Shown: positions 52,640 to 62,483, numbered from the stretch's first letter. The stretch is DNA of 64,000 nucleotides from Vannielia litorea (GCF_018424695.1 NZ_QTNQ01000010.1:32758-96757), one strand, 5' to 3'. The notes: generated from the sequence alone by a model not told the origin. Translations and numbers: made by a program.

Positions 52640-53044
52640 ATGCGGGGATCCATGACTGGCGGCAGTGAATTTGAGGACCTCTCTGAACTTGAAGCGGCAA
52701 TCATTCTCTATGCTGCCACAGTAGTCGCAGATGGGGAAGTGCACGCGAAGGAAACAGAAGAACTTGTACAACAAATCAAGCTTATCGTTGGCGACTTGGG
52801 CAAAAGTGCGACAGAGTTTGAGGCAAACCTCTCAGAGTTCCTTCAGCATCTTAACACCGAAGAAGGGACGTCCCCCCTTGAGCTCAACAGACAGCAGGTC
52901 ATGCTCCTTGCTGGCCTTATCGAAAGTGATGACCTCAAGATCCAGGTCATGAATGCGATCTTCGAAATTGCATATGCTGATGACGATTATCATGACACAG
53001 AGAGAGAGATCGTAACCATTCTTCGAGAGTGCTGGGGCGTCTAG
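52640..53044 (+). CDS. TerB-like protein
   Basis: The 134-residue product (ATG 52640 or 52652) matches the TerB helical fold with acidic metal-binding repeats: AIILYAATVVADGEVHAKET and NAIFEIAYADDDYHDTEREI. TerB domains bind metal and occur in stress and defence loci, often beside nucleases and helicases. It is the first gene of the rightward ssp-side operon, 3 bp before the PLD gene. Confidence 0.75.
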   Translation: MRGSMTGGSEFEDLSELEAAIILYAATVVADGEVHAKETEELVQQIKLIVGDLGKSATEFEANLSEFLQHLNTEEGTSPLELNRQQVMLLAGLIESDDLKIQVMNAIFEIAYADDDYHDTEREIVTILRECWGV

Positions 53045-53047
53045 TCT

Positions 53048-53974
53048 ATGCGCCTATTACATGGAACCTCACTCCAACAAGCCATTCAGGAAGCGGCGTA
53101 TGCATCTGAACGAGCATGGCTTGTGAGTGGTTTCATCAAGTCAGGCCTTTTGCCGAGAGCCGGAATCAACAAGAAATCAGATCTGAGAGTCTTCTCCCGA
53201 TGGCGTCTCTCAGACCTTGTCGGCGGAGGGAGCGACCTAGACGCCGCCCGAGAGGTCCTTGCCGTTGGGGGAAACTTCTCAATCCATCCGAGGCTTCATG
53301 CAAAGGTCTTCGTTTTCGACGACATCGCATTCGTTGGAAGTGCTAACCTTACAGGCTCAGGACTTCCAACCGTTGAAGGTACAGGAAACCTCGAAGCTGC
53401 ACTCGCCACTCCACAGATCTCTGAGGTCGTCGATTTTGTGACTGACCTTTGCAATCACTCAATGCTTCTGAGTGATGAGCTCGTCGAGGAGATCTCAAGA
53501 GAGGTTGAGCGGCTGACACAGCCTGAAGCGGTCGCGCTAACCGAAGCCTCCACTAGAATGCCCGCAGCTTTCGAGCGTGTCGCACGTGAGACACAACAAA
53601 GACCTTTCACGGGTGCTGACTTTCCGTGGTGCGATGGGCCCGCGGAGGTGATGATCGGCGAGGTTTCGGAACCATCAGTGGAACATGATCTTGAACTCTT
53701 TTCATTGGCACCAAATCCGAGTCTTGCCGCTCTCAAGACTTCTTTCCTCCAGAGTCGATGTTACGCGTGGCTTTCGTCTCAAACCGAAGATGAAGTCCGC
53801 TACGGCGATCTGACAGCTCGCTTGCACGATGCACTCGATGGCGACCCCAGGCCGTACCGCCGGGAGGTCAAACGGTTGCTGAGTAACCTTTTGGCTTGGG
53901 CTGTCGAGTGCGACCCTGATCGATTCCTCCAAATATCCCATAGCTACACACGGAGCTATCGATCTGTGCGTTAG
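53048..53974 (+). CDS. Phospholipase-D-like nuclease
   Basis: The 308-residue protein has one full HKD motif: HPRLHAKVFVFDDIAFVGSAN (residues 80-100; H84, K86, and the GSxN end at 97-100). Single-HKD proteins such as BfiI and Nuc act as dimers to cut DNA. The remaining 200 residues are uncharacterised. In PT-linked restriction systems PLD nuclease and helicase functions occur together, so this is a good candidate cutting subunit for the MORC-helicase module. Confidence 0.82.
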   Translation: MRLLHGTSLQQAIQEAAYASERAWLVSGFIKSGLLPRAGINKKSDLRVFSRWRLSDLVGGGSDLDAAREVLAVGGNFSIHPRLHAKVFVFDDIAFVGSANLTGSGLPTVEGTGNLEAALATPQISEVVDFVTDLCNHSMLLSDELVEEISREVERLTQPEAVALTEASTRMPAAFERVARETQQRPFTGADFPWCDGPAEVMIGEVSEPSVEHDLELFSLAPNPSLAALKTSFLQSRCYAWLSSQTEDEVRYGDLTARLHDALDGDPRPYRREVKRLLSNLLAWAVECDPDRFLQISHSYTRSYRSVR

Positions 53975-54130
53975 GATACATCGAATTTGGCGCTTTGTGG
54001 TCGGGCATGCGTAGGCACTGCGTATTCAGGTAGGGCTTCCTAGATATCCACAGGAAATCCACCCTCAGGTAGATCTTGTGTGTCGACTAGCCGGTTGCAT
54101 CCATATAGTGTGGAGACGAGCAGAACAGCC

Positions 54131-55306
54131 ATGTCCAAACGAGCAGCGGAAAAGCGCACTAGCATGCGTCGTGAGATCTACCTCGATAACAACGCAACGA
54201 CACGGCCATTGGGGTCGGTAGTTGATGCTATGGCCGAGTGCCTGGGAGACGGGTTCGGCAACCCGTCAAGCCCGCACGCCAGGGGCCGTCGTGCGAGACA
54301 AGCGCTAGAGCCCGCGCGTCAGTCGGTTGCAGAACTGGTCGCGATTGAGCCTGAGAACGTGATCTTCACAGCCGGCGCTACAGAGGCAAACAACACAGTC
54401 ATCGCAGCGGCTCTGAGACATGAGCAAAAGGTCATTTGCACAGGTGGCGAGCACCCGTCGGTGGGAGCTGCCGCAGGTAGATTGATCGGCAGCCGTGTAG
54501 AAGTCGGGTTGGACCAAGATGGCATCGTGGATCTCGCTAGGCTCCGTGATGTACTTCTTGCTCATCCCAAATCGTTGGTTGCTATGCATTGGGCCAGCGG
54601 CGAAACCGGTGTTCTTCAGCCCGTGGAGGAGGTCTGCGAACTAGCGTCTTACTTCGGGGCACAAACTCTCTTCGACGGCGCTCAAGCCGTCGGGCGCGTG
54701 CCGCGTGAGGAATGTCACCCCAATTACGACTTCTTAACCTTTTCGTGTCACAAGCTTCACGGGCCTCAAGGTGTCGGCGCCTTGTGTTTTGGCGACAAAG
54801 CTGAAGTAGAACCGCTCCTGTTCGGTGGAGGACAAGAAGCCGGAATGAGGTCAGGCACGGAGAATCTACCCGGGATCGTGGGATTCGGCGTCGCATGTCG
54901 CGCTCGACATCAGTCGCTAGACTCGGATCTAGAAAAGTTGCGTCAATTGAGAGATTCCTTCGAAGCCAAGCTTGCAGAAGACGTTGAAGGCATCCGCATC
55001 AATGGGAAAGGCGCGCGACGCGTTCCCAACACGTCAAACATCAGTTTTCTTGGCGTGGACGGACAGGCTCTTGCTGCACGTCTGGATGCCGCGAACGTTT
55101 TCTGCTCCCAAGTATCTGCTTGCTCCTCCGCGCGTCCATCGCCGTCGAGTACACTGCTCGCGATGGGCGTCTCTGAAGAGGACGCGTTTTCATCTCTTCG
55201 GTTCTCATTCTCAATTTTAAACACCATGAAAGATGCTCTCGAAGCTGCGGAGATCGTGGCTTCCGAAGTGCGGTTTCTTAGGGAGGTCTTCGGATGTGTG
55301 CAATGA
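54131..55306 (+). CDS. sspA: Cysteine desulfurase of a phosphorothioation system (SspA/IscS-like)
   Basis: ATG 54131 is chosen; ATG 54164 (MRREIYLDNNATT) is equally possible. The 391-residue PLP enzyme shows YLDNNATTRPL, GATEANN, HWASGETGVLQPV, the PLP lysine in SCHKLHGPQGVG (about 206) and the sulphur-carrying cysteine in SACSSARPS (about 329). It takes sulphur from L-cysteine and passes it on for insertion into the DNA backbone. The stop overlaps sspB by 4 bp. Assignment to Ssp rather than general Fe-S assembly rests on the sspBCD genes that follow. Confidence 0.9.
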   Translation: MSKRAAEKRTSMRREIYLDNNATTRPLGSVVDAMAECLGDGFGNPSSPHARGRRARQALEPARQSVAELVAIEPENVIFTAGATEANNTVIAAALRHEQKVICTGGEHPSVGAAAGRLIGSRVEVGLDQDGIVDLARLRDVLLAHPKSLVAMHWASGETGVLQPVEEVCELASYFGAQTLFDGAQAVGRVPREECHPNYDFLTFSCHKLHGPQGVGALCFGDKAEVEPLLFGGGQEAGMRSGTENLPGIVGFGVACRARHQSLDSDLEKLRQLRDSFEAKLAEDVEGIRINGKGARRVPNTSNISFLGVDGQALAARLDAANVFCSQVSACSSARPSPSSTLLAMGVSEEDAFSSLRFSFSILNTMKDALEAAEIVASEVRFLREVFGCVQ

Positions 55307-56211
55307 AGTTTGGCGGGCACGAAACCTTCTGCATCCGTCCAAACTGGCTCGCGAAAGGCCTTCTCCTCCTGGGGGAAGTGGACGATGTTACCTGGGCATC
55401 GAATGAGGCCTCTGACTCCATGGGTGTCGGGCGCAACATGTCCAAATCCATTGGATGGTGGTTGAACGCGACAGGCCTTTCTGAACGGCCGGCGGCAAAT
55501 GGGGGGCTGCGCCTTTCACCGCTTGGCAATGTCATCTTCGAGCATGACCCATATTTCAGCGATCTCGGGACCTGGTGGTTTCTCCACCTCTCTCTTGCTT
55601 TGGCCAACGACGACCGTGTGTTCAGTTGGTTCTTCCAGAGTTATCGGACCAGTCGCTTCAAGCGAGCCGAGCTGATCGATGCGCTCAAGGCTCATTTGGA
55701 CGCGAGCTCCGAGAAGATCCCGGTCCAAAAGACGCTGCAGCGAGATGTGGCTGTCCTGCTTCAAAGCTACGCGAGGCCGATACCCGCGCCATACCAAGAC
55801 CCGGAGGACAATGCGGATTGCCCCTTCCGTCGTTTGGGTCTGCTGATCCTTCAAACGGAGCTCGATCAGTACGACCGCCGCGCGCCAAAGGCGAGCATTC
55901 CGGCGCATGTCTTGGCCGCAGGCCTCAGCCTCTTGGCACAAACGCCCTCCGAGGCGCGCTTTGACGTTGATCTTGACGGCGAAGGTGACGGACGCCGACT
56001 GGCCCGCTGCTTCAATCTCGACTCAGATTCCTTTGCGAAGCTAGTTGCGCGATCAGAGCAGGTTCTTGGTTCGAAACGGCTGGCAACTCGATTTCTTGCA
56101 GGGAGCCGCGTGGTCAGCGTCAGAAGCCGGTCAATCGCGGATTGGGCCAATCTCTACTTCAGCGACGAGGCCGCCAAGAAGAAAGACCGTACGTTGGAGG
56201 CAGTGCTGTGA
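55303..56211 (+). CDS. sspB: DUF4007 family protein, SspB-like
   Basis: ATG 55303 starts the conserved MKFGGHETFCIRPNWLAKGL and overlaps sspA. The 302-residue protein has further DUF4007 features (VGRNMSKSIGWWLNATGL, DLGTWWFLHLSLAL, KTLQRDVAVLLQSYA, DCPFRRLGLL). In single-strand phosphorothioation systems SspB is reported to be the DUF4007 nicking protein. It overlaps sspC by GTGA. Confidence 0.88.
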   Translation: MKFGGHETFCIRPNWLAKGLLLLGEVDDVTWASNEASDSMGVGRNMSKSIGWWLNATGLSERPAANGGLRLSPLGNVIFEHDPYFSDLGTWWFLHLSLALANDDRVFSWFFQSYRTSRFKRAELIDALKAHLDASSEKIPVQKTLQRDVAVLLQSYARPIPAPYQDPEDNADCPFRRLGLLILQTELDQYDRRAPKASIPAHVLAAGLSLLAQTPSEARFDVDLDGEGDGRRLARCFNLDSDSFAKLVARSEQVLGSKRLATRFLAGSRVVSVRSRSIADWANLYFSDEAAKKKDRTLEAVL

Positions 56212-59200
56212 GTTTCCTGAAATCCATTAGCATTACCGAAGATTTTCTAGTTCCATCTCGGGCTACGCACTATCGGCCAACAAAGAAGTCTCTCGAAATC
56301 GTGAGATCGGTTCTTGGTGAAAGCGGCAGCCAAGCAACCAGTGTGATCGCCTCCTATGGGAGCGGAAAATCTCTTGCGGCTTTGGTGGGTGGCCTCTTTG
56401 TCGAGGCCGCGAAATCCAAGGCGCCCGATCTTGAACCCGTTCTCAAGAGGTTGGAGGGCGTCGACCCCGAACTTGCGGACGCCCTTGCTGATCGTATGAA
56501 ATCAACGGCTAGTGGAGCTGTAATCTCGCTGTCTGGATATGTGCCGGACCTTCCTCTGGCATTGGCTAAGAGCCTTGGCCTCAACAAGCCTAAGTCCATG
56601 GAGGCGGCACTTTCAGCAATTGCGAGATACCTGAAGCGAAATGATTGCGATCGCTTGGCTATCGTCTGGGACGAGTTCGGTCGGCACCTGGAGCGCTTGG
56701 TTTCCACGGGGCGTTCTGAGGAGCTCCTGGAAGTACAGGAGCTTGCCGAGTGGGTTGCTCGCAGGAAAACGCCCAGCGCTACGCTGACTGTTCTCCTTCA
56801 TCAGAATTTTCAGCGCTACTCCGGCCGGCTGAGCCAGTCTGGTCAACTCGCTTGGCGGAAGATTGAAGGCCGTTTTGACACACTTACGATCGTCGAAGAC
56901 AGCGACGAGATGTATGAGTTCATCGCAGAGCTAGCCTCAGAGACGCTTGGGAAAGAGGCTGTCGCGCTGACCGCAAACACGAACTTCACGGCCCTTGCTG
57001 AAAAAGCCTCCAAGGCTGGTTTCTTCTCAACCTTCGAAGATCAAGAAGCCTTAGAGTCATTGCTTGAGAAAGCGTGGCCTTTAACGCCAACGGCGTTCTA
57101 CCTTCTGCCGAGGGTCTCTGCACGCGTTGGTCAGAATGAAAGAACCGTCTTTTCCTTCCTTGCTACTCTCGCGTCGGAAGACCTGGGAACTCGGGTTACG
57201 GTGGAGCACCTCTTTAATCACTTTGCCGAGGCCATGCGGCAAGACACCGGCCCCGGCGGCGTTCATCGACGGCTTGTAGAGACGGAAAGTGCCCGCGCTC
57301 GGGCAGAGACAGAGCTCGAGAGAGAAGCACTCGCTGCAGTCTGCCTCCTGCAACTGGGGGGTGGAGGCGAGCGAGATCATCTCTCAATGTCTCGCTTACA
57401 GGCAGCCTTAATCGCGGGAACCACTCATCGCGAAAGCGAAATAAAAGCGGCGACCGATGCACTCATTGCAAGAAAGCTGCTTCTCTACCGTACACGCACA
57501 GATGACGTATCTGTCTGGCACGGGGCTGACATCGACCTGCGGGCCAAGGTGACAGAAACCATCGCAGAACTCGCTTCTGAGAAGGATATCTTGGGGTGCA
57601 TCGAGGATCTCGCACCAGCGATGTCCTATACCGCACTTCGCTATAACTTTGAGAAGAACCTCACTCGTTACGCTGCAGGCACCTATGTCCGTCTTGAGTG
57701 TCTCGTGAAACCTGAGAGCCGCGAGGGGTACGCGCAGCTCGCCGACCACCTAGACGGCTTGGTTGCGCTGGTCGTGGATGGCAGCTCGAAGGACATTCGA
57801 TCGATAGATAGATCCTGGCTCAAGAAGCATCCGCACCTGATCGTTGCTCTTCCGCGCCAAGGCTTAGATCTTGAGGCAGCCACGCTCGAACTCGAGGCGT
57901 TGAGGCGGCTCTCCAAAGACAAGGAGCTCTTGGCCCTAGACCCCCTCATTGAGCGGGAGCTGGCAGAGCTGAGATCTAATGCCTTTGAGTACCTAACCTC
58001 TCGCTTGGATCTCCTTACCGAGCCCGACAGCGGCGGCGTCGTTTGGCATTCGGCAGGAGAAGCAATCCCGATGGACGGCCCCGGGTCGGTCTATGAGGCG
58101 TTATCCAAGATTTTTGACGCCCGCTTCCCCCAGACCCCACGCGTCCGCAACGAACAAATCGTCAGGCGGAAAGTAACCGCGCAGACCAAGAGTGCTCGAA
58201 AGCGCTGCATTCTGGGTGTCCTTGAAAGGACTGGCGACCCAGAGCTCGGATATGCCGGCGCGACTTCTGCTGACGCGTCCATCTTCAGAACTGTCTTCGG
58301 TGCCACCGGTCTTTACAATACCGAAGATAGTGCTGGCGCATGGTGTGACCCTGAACACCTCAAAGATCCCGGCATGCGAACTGTGTGGAGCAAGCTCAAG
58401 GAGTTTTTTGAGAATCCGGAAGATGAAGCGAAGAGCTTCACAGTGCTCATTGAAGAACTGACAAGCAGCCCAATCGGTCTTCGCAACGGCCTTGTCCCAC
58501 TGCTGTTGGCCGCAGGACTTAAGGCGTTTGGTTCATGTCTTGCTCTCCGCCAAAACGTAGGCGGGCGGTGGGTCTATGTCGAAGATATCCAGCCTTCGGT
58601 AGTTGAAGCGATTGCAGAGACGCCCCAAGACTATGAACTTGAGGTGATCGCCAGATCAGAGACTCAGGCTCAGCGCATCGGACGATTGATTGAGGAGTTC
58701 AGCCCTATTGTCGATGGAAAGGAAGCGGACCAAGTCCGGGCCTTCTATGACGCTCTGTACTCTTGGAGGCGAAACCTACCACCATCCGCCCTGAAGTCGC
58801 GCGGGCTGGGCGATCATGCGACCCGCCTCCAAAGGGTTTTACGACAAACTGCCGGGGATCCGGTCCATCTTCTGTTCCGAGCGTTCCCAGACATTGCCTC
58901 TCGGAAAACGCTCGATGACAAGTGCGTTGAGTATATCTCCATAGCTCGGAAGCAAATCGAGCAGCTTACAGCAGTATATACGGAGCGCGCGATCATCACA
59001 GCCAAGCAAGCGTTCGCTGGGGATGCTTCGAATGCTGAAGGTTCACTCCTGCAAGCAGCCGACAATTGGGGCTCTGCGTTGCCTTCGACTTTGGACAAGC
59101 ACACCGGCCTCGACAGGCTTAGCAAAGGTATCATCTCACGCGCGCGCCACGCCTTGAACGGTCGCTACACCGAGGCAAGTTTCGTTCGTGCGCTCTCTGG

Positions 59201-59438
59201 GATGTTGTCTGGTAAAGACTTCGAGGAGTGGGACGACGTGACAGCCCGAGAGTTCGAGCAGTCCCTTCGCGCCAATCTTCGTAAGATTGAAGATGTTGCC
59301 CTTTCGCTTGAAGACGGCGCGGATGGCCTACCACCCTTCCTGGAAAAGAAGGTCCGAGCACTCATCGAGAAGCACCGGCGTGTGGCTGGCGATGCTGCAA
59401 CAAAGAAATTCATCACCGATGTTTTGAAAGAGGTCTAA
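56208..59438 (+). CDS. sspC: Large ATPase of the phosphorothioation system, SspC-like
   Basis: The start is the GTG at 56208, inside the sspB stop (GTGA); the longer frame from 56142 is not used. The 1076-residue protein has Walker A ASYGSGKS (48-55) and Walker B LAIVWDEFG (150-158); the rest has no named domain. SspC is the ATPase that works with SspB and SspD in DNA sulphur modification. It ends with TAATG overlapping sspD. Confidence 0.85.
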   Translation: MSFLKSISITEDFLVPSRATHYRPTKKSLEIVRSVLGESGSQATSVIASYGSGKSLAALVGGLFVEAAKSKAPDLEPVLKRLEGVDPELADALADRMKSTASGAVISLSGYVPDLPLALAKSLGLNKPKSMEAALSAIARYLKRNDCDRLAIVWDEFGRHLERLVSTGRSEELLEVQELAEWVARRKTPSATLTVLLHQNFQRYSGRLSQSGQLAWRKIEGRFDTLTIVEDSDEMYEFIAELASETLGKEAVALTANTNFTALAEKASKAGFFSTFEDQEALESLLEKAWPLTPTAFYLLPRVSARVGQNERTVFSFLATLASEDLGTRVTVEHLFNHFAEAMRQDTGPGGVHRRLVETESARARAETELEREALAAVCLLQLGGGGERDHLSMSRLQAALIAGTTHRESEIKAATDALIARKLLLYRTRTDDVSVWHGADIDLRAKVTETIAELASEKDILGCIEDLAPAMSYTALRYNFEKNLTRYAAGTYVRLECLVKPESREGYAQLADHLDGLVALVVDGSSKDIRSIDRSWLKKHPHLIVALPRQGLDLEAATLELEALRRLSKDKELLALDPLIERELAELRSNAFEYLTSRLDLLTEPDSGGVVWHSAGEAIPMDGPGSVYEALSKIFDARFPQTPRVRNEQIVRRKVTAQTKSARKRCILGVLERTGDPELGYAGATSADASIFRTVFGATGLYNTEDSAGAWCDPEHLKDPGMRTVWSKLKEFFENPEDEAKSFTVLIEELTSSPIGLRNGLVPLLLAAGLKAFGSCLALRQNVGGRWVYVEDIQPSVVEAIAETPQDYELEVIARSETQAQRIGRLIEEFSPIVDGKEADQVRAFYDALYSWRRNLPPSALKSRGLGDHATRLQRVLRQTAGDPVHLLFRAFPDIASRKTLDDKCVEYISIARKQIEQLTAVYTERAIITAKQAFAGDASNAEGSLLQAADNWGSALPSTLDKHTGLDRLSKGIISRARHALNGRYTEASFVRALSGMLSGKDFEEWDDVTAREFEQSLRANLRKIEDVALSLEDGADGLPPFLEKKVRALIEKHRRVAGDAATKKFITDVLKEV

Positions 59439-60301
59439 TGCAACCTGCGAGCCTGGATACCGCAATTTCCGATTCTGAACGCCGTCATATCGTTCCGCTC
59501 AGCGGAGGGAAAGACAGCACCGCGTTGGCGGTCTACATGCTCGAGAACCATGGGGACCTTCCGCTTGAGTTCATCTTCACGGACACCGGAGCGGAACTCC
59601 CAGAGACCTATCAGTACATTAAGCGCTTTGAGACAATCTTCGGCGTAGAGGTCCAGAAGTTAACCGCGTTGGATCTTCCTGAACTCAAGGTGCGGGATAA
59701 GGATGGACGGCGCTCCCCCTTCGATGTGCTCTTAGACGAAGTGTACAGCGGCTTTCTGCCCAACCCTCAGGCCCGTTGGTGTACGCGGATGCTAAAAATC
59801 AAACCATTTGAGATGTTTGTCGGGGATAGTGAATGTTATTCTTACATCGGTATTCGCGCAGATGAAACGCGAGATGGTTTCGGTGGGGCAGCCCGCAACC
59901 ACGAAGGCGCGTACGAGGCGAAGCGAGCCAGCAAACCTGTGGCCCTAAGTGCCAAAGAGAACATTCAACCAGTCTATCCTTTCAAGGATATCGGCTTTGG
60001 GATCGATGATGTTCGAGACCTCCTTGAGGGCAGTGGATTGGGGCTGCCCAAGTACTACGAATGGCGGTCGCGCTCGGGCTGTTACTTCTGCTTTTACCAA
60101 CAGGTTGGAGAATGGCAGGCACTTCGCAAGCGTCATCCAGAACTCTTCGAACGTGCGAAGGAGTATGAGGCCGAAGATGGCGACGGTCGTCGTTTTACTT
60201 GGATCCAACGCCGGTCTTTGGAGGAGCTGGAGCGCCTCAAGAAGGAATACGAGATCCCGGTGGGTGAACCAGACGATGGCTGTGCCATCTGTCACCTCTG
60301 A
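59438..60301 (+). CDS. sspD: PAPS-reductase/ATP-pyrophosphatase family protein, SspD/DndC-like
   Basis: The 287-residue protein has the PP-loop LSGGKDSTAL (S22-S27), FTDTGAELPETY and late cysteine pairs GCYFCFYQQ (about 216-219) and CAICHL at the C-terminus, consistent with an iron-sulphur or zinc site. It activates a DNA phosphate with ATP for sulphur transfer. It is the last gene of the four-gene ssp operon. Confidence 0.9.
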   Translation: MQPASLDTAISDSERRHIVPLSGGKDSTALAVYMLENHGDLPLEFIFTDTGAELPETYQYIKRFETIFGVEVQKLTALDLPELKVRDKDGRRSPFDVLLDEVYSGFLPNPQARWCTRMLKIKPFEMFVGDSECYSYIGIRADETRDGFGGAARNHEGAYEAKRASKPVALSAKENIQPVYPFKDIGFGIDDVRDLLEGSGLGLPKYYEWRSRSGCYFCFYQQVGEWQALRKRHPELFERAKEYEAEDGDGRRFTWIQRRSLEELERLKKEYEIPVGEPDDGCAICHL

Positions 60302-60355
60302 CAAAGAGCTTACTTGATCCTCGCGGTCGTAGGGGAGCAGCGGTTAGAGAAACGC

Positions 60356-60859
60356 ATGATGGACCTGAAATCGGATAATGGGAAAAGGCGGACATTTGGG
60401 AAGCGAGTTGGAGGTGCGCTGTACCTTCATCGCAGTGCGCTTGATGCGCTCTCCGAAGAAGACAGACAGCACATGCACAGAGCGGAAGCCTCTATTCCCG
60501 AGGGATTTGTTTGGTCAGTTCTAAAGCTCGACCGTAGGAGTTCGACGCAGGTTTCATTCCTAGACTACGAGGATTTCGAGGCCGTGGCTTTTCCGGCCTT
60601 GAAGCGCAGCTGCACGGTTGAGGTAAACTCAGGCAAGGCCGTCGTGCGGCGCTACTGTCCTGACAACCCACCAATTCTTCATCGTAAGGAGCTGTTGCTG
60701 CAGGATTCAGATCCACGGCGTACGGAATTTTCCGATCTGACGCAGCGCCTTGAACGGCTGGGTCTCTTCAAGAACATGAGCAGAATGGGGCGGCGGCGAC
60801 CGTGGGAAGATGCTCTTATGTCAGCTGGTCTGGACGTAAATGGGGGTTCTCTTGACTAA
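60356..60859 (+). CDS. Phosphorothioation-associated hypothetical protein
   Basis: ATG 60356 is preferred to the TTG at 60314. The 167-residue basic protein has GKRVGGALYLHRSALDALSEE near the start and a conserved-looking CPDNPPILHRKE. Proteins of this type often sit directly before the phosphorothioation-linked methyltransferase in dnd/ssp loci. Function unknown. It lies 54 bp after sspD. Confidence 0.65.
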   Translation: MMDLKSDNGKRRTFGKRVGGALYLHRSALDALSEEDRQHMHRAEASIPEGFVWSVLKLDRRSSTQVSFLDYEDFEAVAFPALKRSCTVEVNSGKAVVRRYCPDNPPILHRKELLLQDSDPRRTEFSDLTQRLERLGLFKNMSRMGRRRPWEDALMSAGLDVNGGSLD

Positions 60860-60934
60860 GTCCTCTCCCGATCTCCTAACCCGGATGACCGTTCAGGCTT
60901 GTCGTATCCCTCCGCGGGCTTTCAGGAGAGGGGC

Positions 60935-62434
60935 ATGAGCACCCCACAAAGAGCCTCCGCAACAGAGGTAGAGCGCCACAAGACCGCGATACCTCGGACA
61001 TCAGTATCCGCCCCCATATTCCTTCTGCAATCAGGCGGCGTCATAACCGATAAGACGACCGTCCTCGATTATGGGTGCGGCAAGGGCAACGATCTCGAAG
61101 CCCTAAAACAAGCGGGCATCAACGCGTACGGTTGGGATCCCCATTTTGCGCCCAACACTGATAAGCTCGTGGAGTCTGACGTCGTCAACTTGGGCTTCGT
61201 TCTAAACGTGATCGAAGACCGCAGTGAACGGGAAGAAGCACTTCGAAAGGCATTCGGGTACGCGCGACAGTGCTTAGCAGTCTCGGTCATGCTTATTGGG
61301 AAGGGAGACCTGAGAAACTCCCGCCCGTACAAGGATGGCTTTATAACTTCCCGCAGAACCTTTCAAAAATACTACTCACAGGGCGAACTACGCGAGTTCG
61401 TTGCTAGTACGCTTGATGTCGAACCGATTGCCGCTGGTCCTGGAATTTTCTTTGTATTCAAGGACGAGCTAGCGGAACAGCGATTTCTCTTCCGCAGACA
61501 GATAGGCTTCCGAAGCAGTACAAGCAGAACGTCGCCAATCGTTCGCACCGAGCACAGTCCCACGTCAAAGGCGCCTACAGGCACAGTCAAGAGCATCGTC
61601 AAAGACCTAGCGGGTCTTATTCGTGAACTCGGCCGATACCCAGATGAAGGCGAGTTACCTACTTCTCTGCGCAAGCGGATTGCGAAGTCCAAGCATGGCC
61701 TGTCCTATCTTTCAAATCTCTCCATTCAGGAGGTGGATTCTGGAGAACTTGAGCAGGTCGCCGCGCGTAGGATGGGGGACTTGAGCCTCTTTTTCGCTCT
61801 CAACGCATTCGGACAGCGTCCACCCTATTGTGAGCTACCTCCGGAGATGCAGCGCGATGTTCGCGCCTTCTTCGGCTCCCACCAGCGAGCCATAGCTGAG
61901 GGCCAGGCTCTGCTGTTTTCCATTGGGGACAGTGAACGGCTGCTCAAGGACGCTCAAGAGGCCCTCAACGCAGGAATTGGTCGGCTAGATGACGCCAAGT
62001 TCCAGTTTCACATCAGAGACCTGCCTCGCCTATCTCCTGCACTTCGCGGCTACGTTGCAATCGGCGAAAGGCTTGTAGGTGATCTTTCCGAGGCGACACT
62101 CTTGCGCATTCACATCGACAGCAAGAAGCTGTCGACCCTTTATTGCCCCGATTTCGAGACGTCACCTCTCCCTCGTATCACACAGCGGGTGAAGGTCGAG
62201 TTTCAGACATTCGACGTGACGGTCGTTGATCACACCCAAGGCGGGCGGGTCAAACTTCTCTTTTTGCGCTCCAAGTACTTGACTCCTGATCATCCTCATC
62301 TCGACGAGCAAAAGAAGTTTGACGACCGAATTTTGGAAATAGAGACACTAGATCTGTCTGGTGAGGGGCCTGACCTCCAATCCTTTTCAAAAGCTATCAC
62401 CAATGCTGCTGTATCTCTACCAAGACTGTCCTAA
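60935..62434 (+). CDS. DNA phosphorothioation-associated putative methyltransferase
   Basis: ATG 60935 has AGGAG upstream and is preferred to TTG 60899. The 499-residue protein matches the dnd-related methyltransferase family: ERHKTAIPR, SAM motif VLDYGCGKGNDLEALKQAG, GWDPHFAP, DVVNLGFVLNVIEDRSERE, RRTFQKYYSQGELREFV and PGIFFVFKDE, then a long C-terminal domain. The target is unknown; a role in discrimination of modified DNA is possible. It closes the PT block. Confidence 0.85.
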   Translation: MSTPQRASATEVERHKTAIPRTSVSAPIFLLQSGGVITDKTTVLDYGCGKGNDLEALKQAGINAYGWDPHFAPNTDKLVESDVVNLGFVLNVIEDRSEREEALRKAFGYARQCLAVSVMLIGKGDLRNSRPYKDGFITSRRTFQKYYSQGELREFVASTLDVEPIAAGPGIFFVFKDELAEQRFLFRRQIGFRSSTSRTSPIVRTEHSPTSKAPTGTVKSIVKDLAGLIRELGRYPDEGELPTSLRKRIAKSKHGLSYLSNLSIQEVDSGELEQVAARRMGDLSLFFALNAFGQRPPYCELPPEMQRDVRAFFGSHQRAIAEGQALLFSIGDSERLLKDAQEALNAGIGRLDDAKFQFHIRDLPRLSPALRGYVAIGERLVGDLSEATLLRIHIDSKKLSTLYCPDFETSPLPRITQRVKVEFQTFDVTVVDHTQGGRVKLLFLRSKYLTPDHPHLDEQKKFDDRILEIETLDLSGEGPDLQSFSKAITNAAVSLPRLS

Positions 62435-62483
62435 ACTTCTGCTTCACCTGCGTCGGCTCTTCAGGCCATCATCGGGTGTCCCC

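Noticed and set aside
54131..60301. Classification as a Dnd (DndABCDE) system
   Set aside because: No DndB (DGQHR), DndD (SMC-like) or DndE protein is present; DUF4007 plus a 1076-residue P-loop ATPase plus a PP-loop protein fits SspABCD.
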